64,000 bases of DNA from Channa striata (GCA_033026295.1 CM065180.1:17663023-17727022); one strand, 5' to 3'; counted from the first letter of the stretch, positions 23,388-35,749 are shown. The notes: generated by a model from the letters alone, not told the origin. Numbers and translations: made by a program.

Positions 23388-24826
23388 GTGTCACAGGTAA
23401 AACCCGGGGGCTCAATCCAAGTGTTGCTTATTAAAACTGTTTATTGACCCATCGATCAATCTCACTGGACACACCTGGGGAATATTATTACACCTGTCCG
23501 TCACGTGTTCTAGTACATTTGGCAAGGATCAAAACAGGTTTTTAGAAATGAATGCAGGGAGGGGCATACAGTATAAAATAATCTAGCATTCAGCAATTAT
23601 AAGAGTTAAGTGACCAAGCTAATCATTAGTTACTATTAAATAAAAAGGGGGGCAGTGTTTTGAATGACTGCATGATGACAGTCATTTAACTCTGGGGAAA
23701 AAAAGGGAACATGAAAAAGCAATGAGAAGTACTTCATAATTTATTTAGAAATAATTTATATGTAAATTATATCAGGCAAATGCTAAATCATTTTAATGAC
23801 TAGGTAATAAATGTATCAACAAGATGTTCTTTTCTGATGCCCTTTCATATAATTGCTTAAGTTAAGGTTTTTTGGAGGACAGAGCCATGAAACAGGCGAT
23901 GTAACCAGTTTATTAAAGGTAAAGGCCCTCACCTCATTGTTCACTTACTGAAGTATGTTTTTCTGGGTACTATTATAATCGCACCCTTATAATAATTCCC
24001 CAAGAGGAATGTGCAAGGTTACGATGTCCACAATTTAAGCAAATTCAACCAATCGCTACAAATTTGTTGTGTCCTCGCAATTTTGCCCAACACCACATAT
24101 TTTTTGCAGGTAGAGAAAAAGAAAAAAATGCCTGTCATTTCGCTCACGTGCAGCACAAAAGCAGAGGTAAACTTCCTTTCATCACATGCAACATTGAGGT
24201 GGAACAAAAAACCAAAGTCAACCACTTTGATCCCGCAAAACACAACTGGAAAATGGCTGAAATGTGGAAATAATAGACAAATCACTGACAGAGGCTGTTG
24301 CATCCAAAACTATTGCAAGTAAAATTACAACGAGTAAAAGCACAACTTTCATTTGCAAGTTTCTGTGAAGATTGCTGGAAAATCAGGCATTCTAGGCCAC
24401 AACAATCTAGAGAGTTGTATAATAAATATCAAATGCCTAAAAATAAAAAATTAATTTCATGCCCTGAAATCTTTTAACCTGAAGGTTATCTCCGTCATCA
24501 TGAAAGTTAATTAAGTCTGAGCTGACCCCGTGCTCAAAGTAAACTGGAAGAGTAACATGACAAACATAGAGAATGCCTAACTTTGTTACTTAAATGTAGA
24601 AATCAAACCAAACATCACTTTTCAGCATATTTAAACCAACTGTATTTGTTAAAAGACAAGGATTGTTTAAAGATATTTGTTGAGCGCCCAGGGTCGTTTA
24701 AGAATTCCTACAGTGTGAAATGACATTTTAAAGCATATGGCACCTGTTTAAATCTGAGAAGAAGAACAGCCGGCGGAGCCTTTCCTCTCTAGACTCCATC
24801 AGAAAGAAAAGAAAGTGAGTGTTGAA
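23388..24826. other. No gene seen
   Basis: AT-rich sequence. Frames at 24011-24322 occur on both strands without recognisable content. Confidence 0.45.
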
Positions 24827-25080
24827 TATTCATGACCATATTCATGACAGCATAGATATCCTCTGGGATGCGGGCAGGGCAGGTCACACTTTTTGTACGT
24901 ACCTAAGTGAGGATTCTGATAGTGGACCACAAGAGATTTCTGTAAGAAAACCCAAACTCTCAGAGCCTCCATGTTGGGGCAGGGGTCAATGCTCTATTGA
25001 CCCCAGCAGGTGTGGGGCTGCTGCAAACCAAAGGCCAATCAAATCAATTCCACCTGGCCATGACTGGGGTCAAAGGTTCT
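24827..25080. promoter_or_regulatory. Candidate cis-regulatory cluster (nuclear-receptor-like half-sites)
   Basis: A GC-richer island in AT-rich surroundings. TATTCATGAC occurs twice, at 24827-24836 and 24839-24848, a 12-base spacing. GGGGTCAAT and ATTGACCCC form a perfect inverted pair with GCTCT between them (24982-25004). GGGGTCAAAGGTTC at 25066-25079 looks like a DR1 site of the HNF4/COUP-TF/RXR type. E-box-like CACCTG/CAGGTG sites occur near 25007 and 25051. A single open frame on the plus strand crosses the island but resembles no protein I know. Function is inferred from motifs only. Confidence 0.3.
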
Positions 25081-26229
25081 GTTTTCTTTGTGTGTTTGTG
25101 AGTCTGTGTCGATTTCTTACTTATTATAAACCACTCACAAATGCCGTTTTGTCTTGTTAGCTTTCAATCAAGTCAGTCATTTTTTCTCTCAATAAAGAGG
25201 TTCTGATACATTTGTTTTATACCAAAGAATCTACATCCCCCCCTTGCTCTTTTCTTTTTGTATGAGTCAAGACAACAGACTAATTGGTGCATTAAAAAAG
25301 CCTGAAGGCTGAAATGAAGCGAGGCAGGGAGTAAACTCTCAAAGGTACACAAGGATTAGGAGAGAGAGAGGATTCGGAGAAGGAAAGAGTGAAGCGGAGA
25401 TAATGAAGAGAGACAAAAAAAAAAAGAAACAAGGGGAACCAAACAAAGAACACACACAATAGAGAAACAAACTAGCAAACAAGCCGAATGAACGACAGCC
25501 AGCGATCCAGCTCGTGCTGAGATTTGTAAGTGCACGTGGTAAATTTTTTGTACTTGCTGGAGACAAATTGTAGCACAGAGGGAGCGTCTGAGCTGGGATC
25601 AGACAGCCAAAGAGATGAGGGGGAGGCCAGAGCAGCAGTCGCACCAGACCTGGCAGGAACCTCGTGTCTCTGAAAAAAACAGACTCACACTGAGTCTTCT
25701 CTGTTTGTTTGTTGTTGTTTTTTTTTTTGTCTGCTTTTCTATTTTCATCCTATGTTAATCACGACAACACCCTTTTGCTTTTTTCCTTGGCCAAAAGCCC
25801 CTACATCCTCCTAGTCCTCCCACTCTCTCTTTGGCAGTGATTTTCCCCCCATGTTGCATTTAGTTACTTTGTGCTTCATACGCAAAGTGAACAAGGACAG
25901 ATTGTGTTTCATAATGAAGCAGATCAGATGCATCAGAGGTAGTTTTAATATTCTGTTATGTAGCACCAGGCCTTTACTTTATTTTGTAGAACACGCACAG
26001 ATATTAGAGCAATGCACGACCCAGTTACATCATCCATCTTCACATGCTCAGACCTGTTGACTAAAACCACCCATCCTTTTTAATGCATCTGTCAACAAGT
26101 CAGTCAAGCCACATTCAATTAAAAAAGCTCACCCAATAAAATAAACATAGATTTTCTCCTCTTAAGTGACATTGCTTAATAGTTGTTTAATAGTAGAAAA
26201 AATCTGGTGTTTTTCTGACCCTGCGCATG
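25081..26229. other. No gene seen
   Basis: Purine-rich block at 25330-25460 and T-rich tract at 25700-25730. The minus-strand frame at 25339-25644 is a product of the purine bias. Confidence 0.45.
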
Positions 26230-26640
26230 ATATTTATGGAATTATGATTTTGAGCTGTCCATCCATCCCGCTGTCTTCCACTGTCAACAGTGTCTTAAGA
26301 ATGACTTCAACTAGTTTAAATATCCACTTGGACTCAAATATGAACTGATTCAATTTTGTAAGTCAAAGGTACTGTTACATTTCTGTCCTGTTCTCATAAA
26401 CGCAATATCTCAGAAGTGGCTGGAAGCACAAACATCCCAATCTGGCACAAACATCCACTTGGACTCATGGAGGAACTGATTAGAACGAGTCTGGACTGAC
26501 ATGAATGTCAACTGTAATTAGACTGACTGGCAGAGGCAAACAATCGCGAAAGACGTCATTCTTACATACCTATAAAAACAAGGTCAATCTGCATGTTATC
26601 AATGTCACTGTGAACGTGTTAGCATGCTGAGGTTAACATT
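26230..26640 (+). repeat. Decayed tandem repeat, about 131-base period
   Basis: ATCCACTTGGACTCA occurs at 26322 and again at 26453, each followed by a related AAxATGAACTGATT / GGAGGAACTGATT string. Between them are GTCAAAGGTACTGTTACA and TCTCATAAACGCAATATCTC. These words fit a teleost tandem/dispersed repeat I recall (CCACTTGGACTCAAGGATGAACTGATT with GGTCAAAGGTCACTGTGACC). TTAGCATGCTGAGGTTAACATTTAG at 26619-26643 also belongs to a familiar repeat tail. Confidence 0.55.
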
Positions 26641-26924
26641 TAGTCATCATGCAAGACTGCAGACTCCTAACTTGTATTCGCACATTCATACTCCAAAGCA
26701 GTTCTGGGCAGGTTTCGAGCATACTGGCTTTTTATACAAAAAGTGAAAATGTAGACAATACAGATTTATTTTGTAGGTGCTGCCAAACCTCACTATTCTC
26801 CCATAACCCAGAGCTTCTCGAAAACTTTAGGATATTTGTTGTCTCTATGAACTATACACTTCAGAAAGCCAGGTTGTTACGAAAACAGCTGAACCCGAGA
26901 TCATCTTGTGCTGGTATCTGTTGT
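26641..26924. other. No gene seen
   Basis: An open frame of 110 codons on the plus strand (26649-26981) covers this stretch and ends inside the following repeat. It has no recognisable motif and is not called as a gene. Confidence 0.4.
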
Positions 26925-27005
26925 CCACATAAATCTACAGTGCCCTCAATATCTGGGACAAATACACATCATTTATTATAATTTTCTGTACTCTACAATT
27001 TTTTT
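26925..27005 (+). repeat. Dispersed repeat, copy 2
   Basis: CTGTTGTCCACATAAATCTA, then CAGTGCCCTCAATATCTGGG and TTTTCTGTACTCTACAATTT. It parallels 20330-20410 in order and strand. This copy has about 25 extra bases (ACAAATACACATCATTTATT and following) between the two blocks. Confidence 0.6.
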
Positions 27006-28875
27006 ATAAAATCAACAACAAATAGGATTTTTTATAGGTATTTTTATGCATTTACGATTTACACTCTTGCAGACCATGGTAAAAAAAATAAAACTGATCT
27101 TGAAGTCTGATCTCCCACCTCAGCCCTGCTGAAGTTTCTGAAATGCCAGGTTGAGGGCATCCTGGCAGCTTGCTTCTCTGCAAATGTCTTGCATCATCTG
27201 GCATTCACTCTGCCTGCAACAGCTGGAGGGGGTGCAGACTGACAGTTGGAGACAGCAGAGATCAAAGAGAAGTAAAGATGGAGGGACAGAGCCCATCTGT
27301 CAACCTAAGCAGTCAGATCTTGTTCAGTGCTGTACAGTGCTGTACAGTGGCAGCTGGCCGGGGCCTTAAGTTATATTGGCAATGAATCAACAAGTGTTTA
27401 GTTTTCGTGTGTGTTGCTGGTTATTAGGATTCTCCAATGAGAGCTCTAACAGTAGTTCAACCAGATGACATTAACATAATTTTACTTGCTTGTTTAGTGA
27501 CAGTTGTCTAATATGAGGTAACTGAGGAAAAAACAAATACTGTACCTCAAATATGTTGAGGGTATTTGAGTCATAGTTACAGCTTGGTAATCTTTCAATA
27601 CTACGATTATTAAGGGGTGATATCTCGGTAATAATGGGAGTAATGTCATATATATACACAGTAAAACACACACATATACACATTTTTTTCTACATGCAGT
27701 GGCCTAATTATGTTTAATAGACGTTATTGTGTGTTTAGTGCTGCAGCTTTGCTTTCATGTCTGAAAATTACCTTGCCATCATTTTCTTTTTCAGTCTCGT
27801 TAGTTGTGCGTGGGTGGAACCTGTGTGTTCTTGCTCGGGCTCCTTCTAGCTTGTTCTGTTAGTGGGTGAGCAGAACACGGCTCTTTGTTTATCAGTGACA
27901 CAGCCATGCAATTGGGTGAACTGAGAAACTTTTGATCACATTAGGAAAATCAATGTCAAACAAAGTCAACGCAAAAGTTATTGGAAAGGATTAATACAAT
28001 TTTTTTGGGAAAGTAACGCAGTACATACTCTGAGGTGGAGTGTTTCTAAAAAGGTTAATAACACTTTTATATGTTGGACTATTTTTACATTTACATGATA
28101 TCAAAAAGATCCAAGTTAGTGAAGTGAGAACACAACTCTTTCGAGGCTCTTAAAGTGTCAGTTTTATAATTTAATACCAGAAAGAATTGAAAGAATCACT
28201 CAAATATGAATTTTAAAATAACATGCGGTTATGAAATAAGCTCATTTTATGCAAAGGTACTGTGCATCCTTGCTTGTTATGGATGCATTGTCTCCTCTGT
28301 GCAACTTATTTGCAGGTGTATGCATGTTTTTGCAAGACTTCACGAGCTGCACATTGCTGTGGAAGCCATTGTGCCTGCCCACTGAGATCCTGCGGCCCCA
28401 CGGTGCTCTCTAACAGCTGTCCGCTCCAGTCTACCTGCCCTGTGTGTCGTATCTATGTCTCATGGATGTATGACAGCCCTGAAGCTGTGCACTGCCATCA
28501 TCACGTAGCACTTGACACCCTCATGTATTTATGACTCTATTAAAAGCTGCACAAGGACAAGCGAGGTAGTCAGCTACGCAGTTTCATTCTTCCTCCTCCC
28601 ATTACACTCCAATTCTTTTCTCTATTTCTCTCTGTAGCTCAGATTTATGAAACCACACCCTGATAAGGAGCAAAAAAAATGTAGGGTTAATATAAAAAGG
28701 ACATGGAATACTTATGGTCAACAGAAATGTTCTGTCTTTTGTCACTTTTACATGGCATGTATGTCATTTATCATTGTCATTTAATGTGCAATGCTTAAAT
28801 GATTGCAGGTTGAATTCTGCCTTAAGATGTCTCCCCTTAAGTTAATGAACAGTCCTCTGATGTGAAATTTCTTGA
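27006..28875. other. No gene seen
   Basis: 27070-27370 is GC-richer with two overlapping frames on the plus strand and an imperfect GTGCTGTACAGTGCTGTACAGTG duplication near 27330. 28260-28560 is also GC-richer and could be conserved non-coding sequence. Neither shows a protein or RNA family I recognise. Confidence 0.4.
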
Positions 28876-29235
28876 GGCTATATCTGGAAATTCATAATAA
28901 AAAATAATTTACTAGCGTGCTGTGTGTGGCAGAGTGCACACATTAAGCCACAGTACGATGTACTGTACCAGATGGTCCAAGAGGCCTTTGTGCCTTCTGC
29001 CCACACTGTTGTTAAAAAGCCTGACCTGTGGCTGTTTCAAAAAGCAGGAGAAAATGCAATTTTACAGGCTCAGAAAGGCAGGCTGAGTCCAAGCCAGGAA
29101 AAACTGTTACAGAAGTTGCTTAAGCTGATGACCCCTTCAAACCAGGGCTCCTGTGTGTATAAAATAACCTTTGCGAGTACAAAGAGGTCAGCACTTATGA
29201 AACCACAACCCTTACACATAAAGTGCAACAAATAA
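28876..29235 (+). CDS. Unassigned open frame, possible exon or transposon-derived fragment
   Basis: Stop-to-stop open frame of 120 codons. The first in-frame ATG is at 28972 and would give 87 residues. The translation looks protein-like: IKPQYDVLYQMVQEAF, then VVKKPDLWLFQKAGENAI, then a basic amphipathic stretch QEKLLQKLLKLM, then a Lys-rich end. CTG, CAG and AAG codons dominate, unlike the chance frames around it. A weak acceptor-like GTGTGTGGCAG sits at 28924-28934 with little pyrimidine before it. A good donor-like GTGAGT follows the TAA directly (29236-29241), so a spliced transcript is conceivable. I do not recognise a family. Alternatives are a processed pseudogene or a piece of a transposon ORF. 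Confidence 0.25.
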   Translation, partial: GYIWKFIIKNNLLACCVWQSAHIKPQYDVLYQMVQEAFVPSAHTVVKKPDLWLFQKAGENAILQAQKGRLSPSQEKLLQKLLKLMTPSNQGSCVYKITFASTKRSALMKPQPLHIKCNK

Positions 29236-29993
29236 GTGAGTGCATTTTTTTGTGTGCCTGTATTCTGCTTTTTGGCTCTGAATTCAATAGGCCCATTTTA
29301 CTTGCCCTCCATTCACCTCCTCCATTCAAGATGACAGTCTGACTGTATGCTCTCTTACTATTGAGCCTGTCATGTTGCTCCTCACTGCACAGTAAGTCTA
29401 AATGACTAAAAATTACCAGAAATGATGGTAACCACATGAGGAAATTATGTTTTCTACCATCCACATGAAAACAGCTGACTGCAATGTGTGTAAACTTATT
29501 TCAAATTTCCTGCTTTAGCCTGATGTCCACCAATAACCTGGCTTCATTGAATCATAATGGCACTGAGGTAGCTGAACCCATCTACTGTACGTTCAACACT
29601 TTCTTACAGAAAAAGCTGACAGCTGCTTGATCTTTCTGGAAAAAAATGTTAGGGACATTTTCTGTGCACAGTCCCTGTCAAATAAACTCACAAACCAAAG
29701 TGAAAATTGCTGCATTGGCATAGAATGGAAAATACTGCATGACAGTGTCATCGCATTACATTTCTTTTGCACATGTCCCCCATTTACAAATTGGACAGAA
29801 CACTATGTCGGTCTGTTCTAAAACATGTGAGAGTGGCAGATGTTATGCTAAGAGCCTGCGTATAAAACTAGTCTGACAAATGTGCTTGGTTTTCTGATCA
29901 GCCAGGCTGAGTGTGCAGATCTGAGCCATTATTTATTTTAATTTACAGTAAGAGCCATCACCAAGACCTGTTATGAATAAATACAGTTGAATT
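29236..29993. other. No gene seen
   Basis: No recognisable content. Small frames at 29195-29464 (minus) and 29627-29821 (plus) have no motif. Confidence 0.45.
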
Positions 29994-30051
29994 GATGGAT
30001 GGATGGATGGATGGATGGATGGATGGATGGATGGATAGATATATAGATAGA
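29994..30051. repeat. GGAT / GATA microsatellite
   Basis: About ten GATG units up to 30036, grading into GATA-like units. It follows AATAAATACAGTTGAATTGA, which looks like a retroelement 3' tail whose body is no longer recognisable. Confidence 0.95.
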
Positions 30052-32021
30052 AAGTTTCACAATGCAAATATCACAACTTTATTTATAGGCCACATGAGAC
30101 ATACTTTACTGTATTTTAAATTTTAAACTTCTCAAGAGCCTTTGGAACAACAGCAGATACAGACATTATGAAAGTGACTAGTCTGACGACCAGCGTGCTC
30201 TGTTCAGAACAAATTAGTGTCTGGACTAATGCAACACTGTAGGTGAGAAACTTGAAAAACTAACCATTTAGAAACCAGAGCTGTCACAAAGCAGTATAAT
30301 ACATTCCAAACAAAGAGGTATTGTTATGAAAGAGCACAGTATATTGTCATTGTTACTGCTGTGACACAGATGTGTTGACACATTCTTCATCTCCCTTAGT
30401 GTGTTAAATGCATTTTCTTTTGTTTGAGAAAAAAAGCTCTAAACACCCATGAAATTAAGAGAAAAGTTGTATTTTTAGATGCGTAATCTGTTGTTGGTGA
30501 CGTTTGTAGGTGGGTGTTGCCGTTTTTTTCGATTGCTAACAAGCGTTGGTCAAGCCTGAAGTCACAGTGTCAAAACTCTTCACTCAAACTGTATATAATT
30601 TTTCATTACTTTCATACCAAATTCAGTCATTGGCCACACTTACCAAAATTCATGAACTCCTTTCTCAGAGACCGTCCAGTGCAAAACATTATACTTTTGT
30701 TGCACATTTTTCAAATGCTAACATACTTTGTTCAAAACAGTTAAGAGCTTAATCAAAACTGATGACAAAAAAAAAAACTGCAGCCACATTAAAATCTATT
30801 GAAAAATCATATTAAAAACATTCTGTAAATTCCACTGTACCAGCCTATGGTTTTAATGCTGTGGTCTTGTGTTCTGTTTCTTTTACTGTATATATTTTAC
30901 CACATCTGTATCAATGAAACTACAAGCCAAGTACAGCCACACCTCACTGTAAGACACAGTTCAACAGCAGTTTCTTCCAAATGATCATACAGTGCCTGAA
31001 TAAACTATAAACTAAACGGAACATGGTCACCTTCATGAAGGAGGATTTATTGTAAGACTGTTAAATAAACTCACTTACTTTTAGCTGTAGATGTCCCCAA
31101 TAAACTGACAAATTAGCGAAAATTATTTCTGCTCAGACTAAGTAGCTCCCTTAAATTACACATACTCTACATAAAATTAGTTATTATTCATGGGTACTAA
31201 TAAATGTTTTATACTGGCTTTTTACTTGCTTTTTGTGTCGTTACACGTACACTAACAAAGTGTAGACAGAGAAAAGAGACTGTAGCACAAGTTCCAGAAA
31301 AGTATTTTCAGGTCCTCTAATTTCACTCATTGATCAATTAAAGTGCCAATAAAATGCATTTGGTAAAGTCACTGATGCTGAGACACCCAAACAATATGTG
31401 TACCAAAACACGATCTAATTTTTTAGTCTAATCAGCAAATGCTGATTAATTAAAAATGTCAAAAATTGCCGGGCCAACAGCCAACCACTGCGACACAGAG
31501 ACAATCTTTGGCACAAGCAGTGTTGTTGTAGTTAAGACTGTTTCTCCACCAATGTGCAGAGAATAAACACACAAGCAACAAGTTTCACTTGTCTTGTCAA
31601 CCATTTAAATTTTGGACTGACTGACAGATGATCTGAGCTGCTGTTTGGCATTTTAGGCAGCAAATAAATAGTTTCTAATTTTAAAGACTGCTCCTTTTTT
31701 ACAATTGGTCTTTCTGAAAAATCTCATCGTACCCTTTAGCTCCTGGCTATAAGGGAGCGTGACCCCTTTTTTCTGCCAGCTGCAGAGGCTGGGTTACATA
31801 AACAAACCATGGCTTGACAATTCCAAATAGTTTTAGTCATTTCTCATTCGACACATCAACATCTGAAATCCAGCCATACCTGCTTCAGCAGTAATGAGAT
31901 CCAGAATAGCATAACAGGCAATCCTGACCAGCTTGCTGGCAAGCAACAGTTACAAGTCTTGTTGCCTTGGTAGAATGCAAAACTCAGACAGAAATGCAGG
32001 TGATGTGCTGCTGGATGAGAT
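30052..32021. other. No gene seen
   Basis: 30510-30780 (TTTTTTCGATTGCTAACAAG and following) feels like a dispersed teleost repeat, but I cannot name it or find its second end. The rest is AT-rich and featureless. Confidence 0.4.
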
Positions 32022-32037
32022 CCCCCCCCCCCCCCCC
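32022..32037. repeat. Poly-C run (16)
   Basis: Sixteen consecutive C, followed by a short A run. The length is likely polymorphic or sequence-error prone. Confidence 0.95.
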
Positions 32038-32274
32038 AAAAAACAGATAATATCACTGGTGTCTAAAGTCGTCTTTCCTTCACTTCAGCAACAACAGAAA
32101 AACTTTTTTCCCAGACTTAGCTGGAGGCAGATGAGCTCTGGTGCCAGCTGCGGATAAGATCCATTACTGTCCTATGGAATAATGTAAGGCATGTGCAAGA
32201 AAACTTTTCAGAGGCAAGCCTACTGGCTTTACACTTACTTACACAAGTTCACCTCATGTTTGGGCCTTTATGTG

Positions 32275-32545
32275 TGTAATATGGACATCCAACAACATTA
32301 CCAGGAGTTTCTCCAGGTACTTCAGTTTCCTCCCACAGTCCAAGGGCATGCTTGTGAGGTTAACTGGTGACTCTAAATTGCCCATACGTGTGAATGTGAG
32401 CGTGAATGGTTGTATGTTTGTGCATGTCTCTCTGCATTGGCACATGCCCTGGTGCCCTGTCTAATGTGTAGCGCAACTCTCACCTTATGACAGTGGAAAA
32501 GGGCTCCACTCCCTCCCCAAACAGGATAAGCAGTTACAAATAATG
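32275..32545 (+). repeat. Dispersed teleost repeat, copy 1
   Basis: Contains CTCCAGGTACTTCAGTTTCC, TCCCACAGTCCAAGGGCATG, GTGAGGTTAACTGGTGACTC, TAAATTGCCCATACGTGTGA and GGATAAGCAGTTACAAATAA. This order (…cctcccacagtccaa…aactggtgactctaaattgcc…gtgaatggttg…ggataagcggt) is one I recall as a very common fish dispersed repeat of uncertain class. A second, more decayed copy is at 60541-60790. Confidence 0.7.
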
Positions 32546-34965
32546 GCTGGATATATTGTTAATAATTTTTTCCCTGTGTCATTTAGATGCGCGGTGGATA
32601 CCTGTCTAATCAATCAATGAAAAGCTTTTGGTGAAGATAAGCACGCATGTTATCTCGCTGTGTGTCTCTCTCTTTATCTCTCTCACTCAAGCGCACACAC
32701 AAGCAGCTCTTCACTACAGAGAAATCTGTACATGCTCCTCCTCCCATAGTCTCTACTTACAGCCAAATTAGGCCATTGATTGTTCTTCTTGTACTTAAAG
32801 TTATATTGATTCGGCTCAGCTGTCTGAAACTACTTCTAGCCTGCACACTTCACCCACACTTTGACAGGGACACATGCACAAACACACACAAAAACATTTA
32901 TGACCAAAATAAATACAAAATGCAGAGTTTACCCATAGAGATCACGTACAGCACGCTGTCGCAGCCAGCCTTGGATCAAGACAAAACCACACACGGTTAC
33001 ACACAGAACTCGAGCACAGCTTTGAGGCACACAATCCCTTACACCGTCTGTTGAATGTGGCAGTACATCCATCTTCTTTGCCTCGCAGGACTTCTACTCA
33101 CAAAACACAACTACATACTTGGAATAATTCAACGTGCATATACTAAAAAAATCTGAGATAGTAACACAAAAGCACACACACACAGAGCAATACCCCATTG
33201 CAACTGAGTCGGTCCACCTGGGACAAAGCCTTGGGTGTGGCTCAGGTGATGAGGGGAAAGAAGAAAAGGCGTAATTCCATGAGGTGGTTTAATCTACCTC
33301 TTTTCTCTCTGCTTTGTATTCTTTTTGTGTCACTGAATTTCCATGTTTCCCCCCGTACACCCGCAGATGTGATAAATGAGTCACTTTGATTGTGCACGCT
33401 ACAGTCTTAAATCATATGCACCTTTTTCCCCAGCACCTCCATCTAAACAACCCTCGCCTACATGAGAAGAGACTATGGCCTCCAATGTCAGAGGTGAACT
33501 TATTTCTTTTCACATAAATATTGTGTGGTTGAGCTTCACTTGGACACATTAGCCAGTGGTATCCCCAGGCTACAGGCACAGTGTCCTTGTAAAAGTGTGG
33601 CTGGGTCCTAGGATGGGAAAATGTGAAGTGCAGAGTTTAGTGTGAAGTGATTAGGCCTTTGTCTAAATGCCTCTGGCTGCACTACGACCGCTTTCTGCCA
33701 GGAAAAAGGGAGGAAGAAATTAAATGAAGCACTTAGTTAAAGTGCAATTAAGCAGTACTTTTGAAAGTAACACTGAATCTAATGAGAGCTATGAGAAGCT
33801 CACTGGTGCCAATACCACTGAGAATCCAAACCTGAGTTTGAAACTTACAAGCTATGAGAACATGCCGTAGTCTTGAAGAACGAGCTAAATCAGTGTACTA
33901 CTGTATAACCAGGTTATTTGTATAAAGGTTCTAAAAATTATTAGAATCACATAGAAGAAAAAGGAAAACAGAAAAGATACAAAAGAGACGAAAACCCTTA
34001 AATGAACTTTTAAGTGACGATAAAACCAATTGGGAGCGTATTAAATTAGTGCTGTGGCGTCTAGTTCAATTCACAAATAGTGATTGTTACTTAAATATGA
34101 TTTTAGTACTGTTCAGCTGCTACCTTAGCTTAACAAACCAGAATAACCAACAAGATGTTTATATGTAGTTAAACATGAACCTGATTGAACTGGATTTGCA
34201 ATGTGAAGAATGTAAAGATGAAGAGAAAACAAGAATTAAACATGAAGGAGATGATGAAAATTGGGATAATTGGAGACAGAAATGACCAGAGGGAACTAAG
34301 ACAGACAAAGGGGATACAATTTTTGCAGTTATGCGCTTTAAGCACTGTAATTAAATACCCCCTGATACAGCTTGCATAATCTCAAAGGAAATTAGAAAAA
34401 ACAGTCTGCTAAAATACATGAAAACACATTTGTACAGTAGGTGCCCTTTGTTTTTGAACAACCCTAATCAACACTCTTATTGCAACACTTCTCAGACCAT
34501 TTAACTACGTACTTTATGCAGCAGTCAATGTGCTTAAGCAGATATCCTCAGCTTATGGCTTTGCCCTATAACTAGGCTAAATTTGTGCTCTAGTTTAGCG
34601 GTTACAATCTTAATTTTCTTTGGTGTTACACTTTACTGGCAGCTGGTTAGATGGCAGCTGATTTGGATTACGTAGTATGAGAAGCAAATTGCAGAAAAAC
34701 AATTCAGTATTGTGTGAAACATGTATTCTCTATACTGATAAAGAAGTGTAGGAAACCACCAGAGGGGAAAGATGTGAGAGACAGAACCCCCACAGCCAGC
34801 CCCTCTTTCCAGCGTGGCATTGATCAGCCTGCAAGCAACACTCCTAGTGGTTTGAGACAGAGCACAACAAGAGCAGGGACACAGACTAATCGAAGGTCTA
34901 AATGAAAATTGAGAGGCAATTTAGGGAGCCAATAGCACGGAGGATTCTTTATGAAACTGCATCCT
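32546..34965. other. No gene seen
   Basis: The frame at 32647-33054 is CA/CT-biased low complexity. The frame at 34714-34905 gives a Ser/Thr/Arg-rich peptide (ASPSFQRGIDQPASNTPSGL) that could be coding but has no partner exon or recognisable family. Confidence 0.4.
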
Positions 34966-35000
34966 CTGTGTGTGTGTGTGTGTGTGTGTGTGGGTGTGTG
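34966..35000. repeat. GT microsatellite
   Basis: GT run with one interruption (TGGGTGTGTG) at its end. Confidence 0.95.
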
Positions 35001-35722
35001 GGAGAAAAAAGAAAGACAGAGAGGGAAGAGACAGATCAGTTCAACACATTAGAGACTAGATCTGTTCTCTTCTGGCACAGAGAGCACTCTCTTCCCCGTA
35101 TTTCATCACACCCCCTCTTCTTTTTCCTCATTCTGCGTATCTCTGTTATTCTGCTTCTTTTCTTTCTGACCTACACCTGCAGTGGGCTTGCCCGGGGGTA
35201 AGAAGTCTCCATTAATGTTTGTAAGGTTATATGAGGCCCGCGGGGAAGTTAGGGTGGTATTATGAGCTGGTACTGTGACATAATGGTCTTCTCATCACTC
35301 ATAAGAGGCCGGGTAACTGGTTCCTTGCATGCCGCAGTCATGTACACGTGTGTGCGAGACGTTATGGTGTATTTAGTTCTCCTTCATAGCTTGTGGACAG
35401 CATTTGTACTGGAGGCTTGACAGGAGCTGATTAGTGACAACAACGAGCGCATACTGTATGATCCTTTTTAAGTAATGACTCAAGCCTGGGGCAACAGAGT
35501 AACAATGGGAGAAGGGGCATTTTATTATTATTCTATTATCTCACATTTTTAGTAAATGACTGTGGTCCTATTACAAAAACAAAGCAATGCAAAATGAACA
35601 GTTTGAAGCAGGAAATGAACAAAAGGTGTAGACTATCACATGCTGCATGACAGGACTTCCCTGCTTAATATAATTTACTGTGTCGTGTGTAGCTAATACA
35701 TTACATTCTTTGATCTCCAAAT
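35001..35722. other. No gene seen
   Basis: 35160-35420 is GC-richer, with TGCCCGGGGGTAAG and AGGCCCGCGGGGAAG. It may be regulatory, but no defined element is visible. Confidence 0.35.
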
Positions 35723-35749
35723 ATAATAATAATAATAATAATAATAATA
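35723..35749. repeat. AAT microsatellite
   Basis: About nine ATA/AAT units. Confidence 0.95.

Noticed and set aside
29994..30051. CRISPR-like regular repeat array
   Set aside because: It is a simple GATG/GATA microsatellite with no spacers, in vertebrate DNA.
30510..30780. Possible dispersed repeat beginning in TTTTTTCGATTGCTAACAAG
   Set aside because: It feels familiar, but I could recall no consensus or terminal repeat well enough to support a call.
32647..33054. Plus-strand open frame of 135 codons
   Set aside because: It starts in a CT-rich run and passes through CA-rich sequence. There is no known motif and no splice signals.
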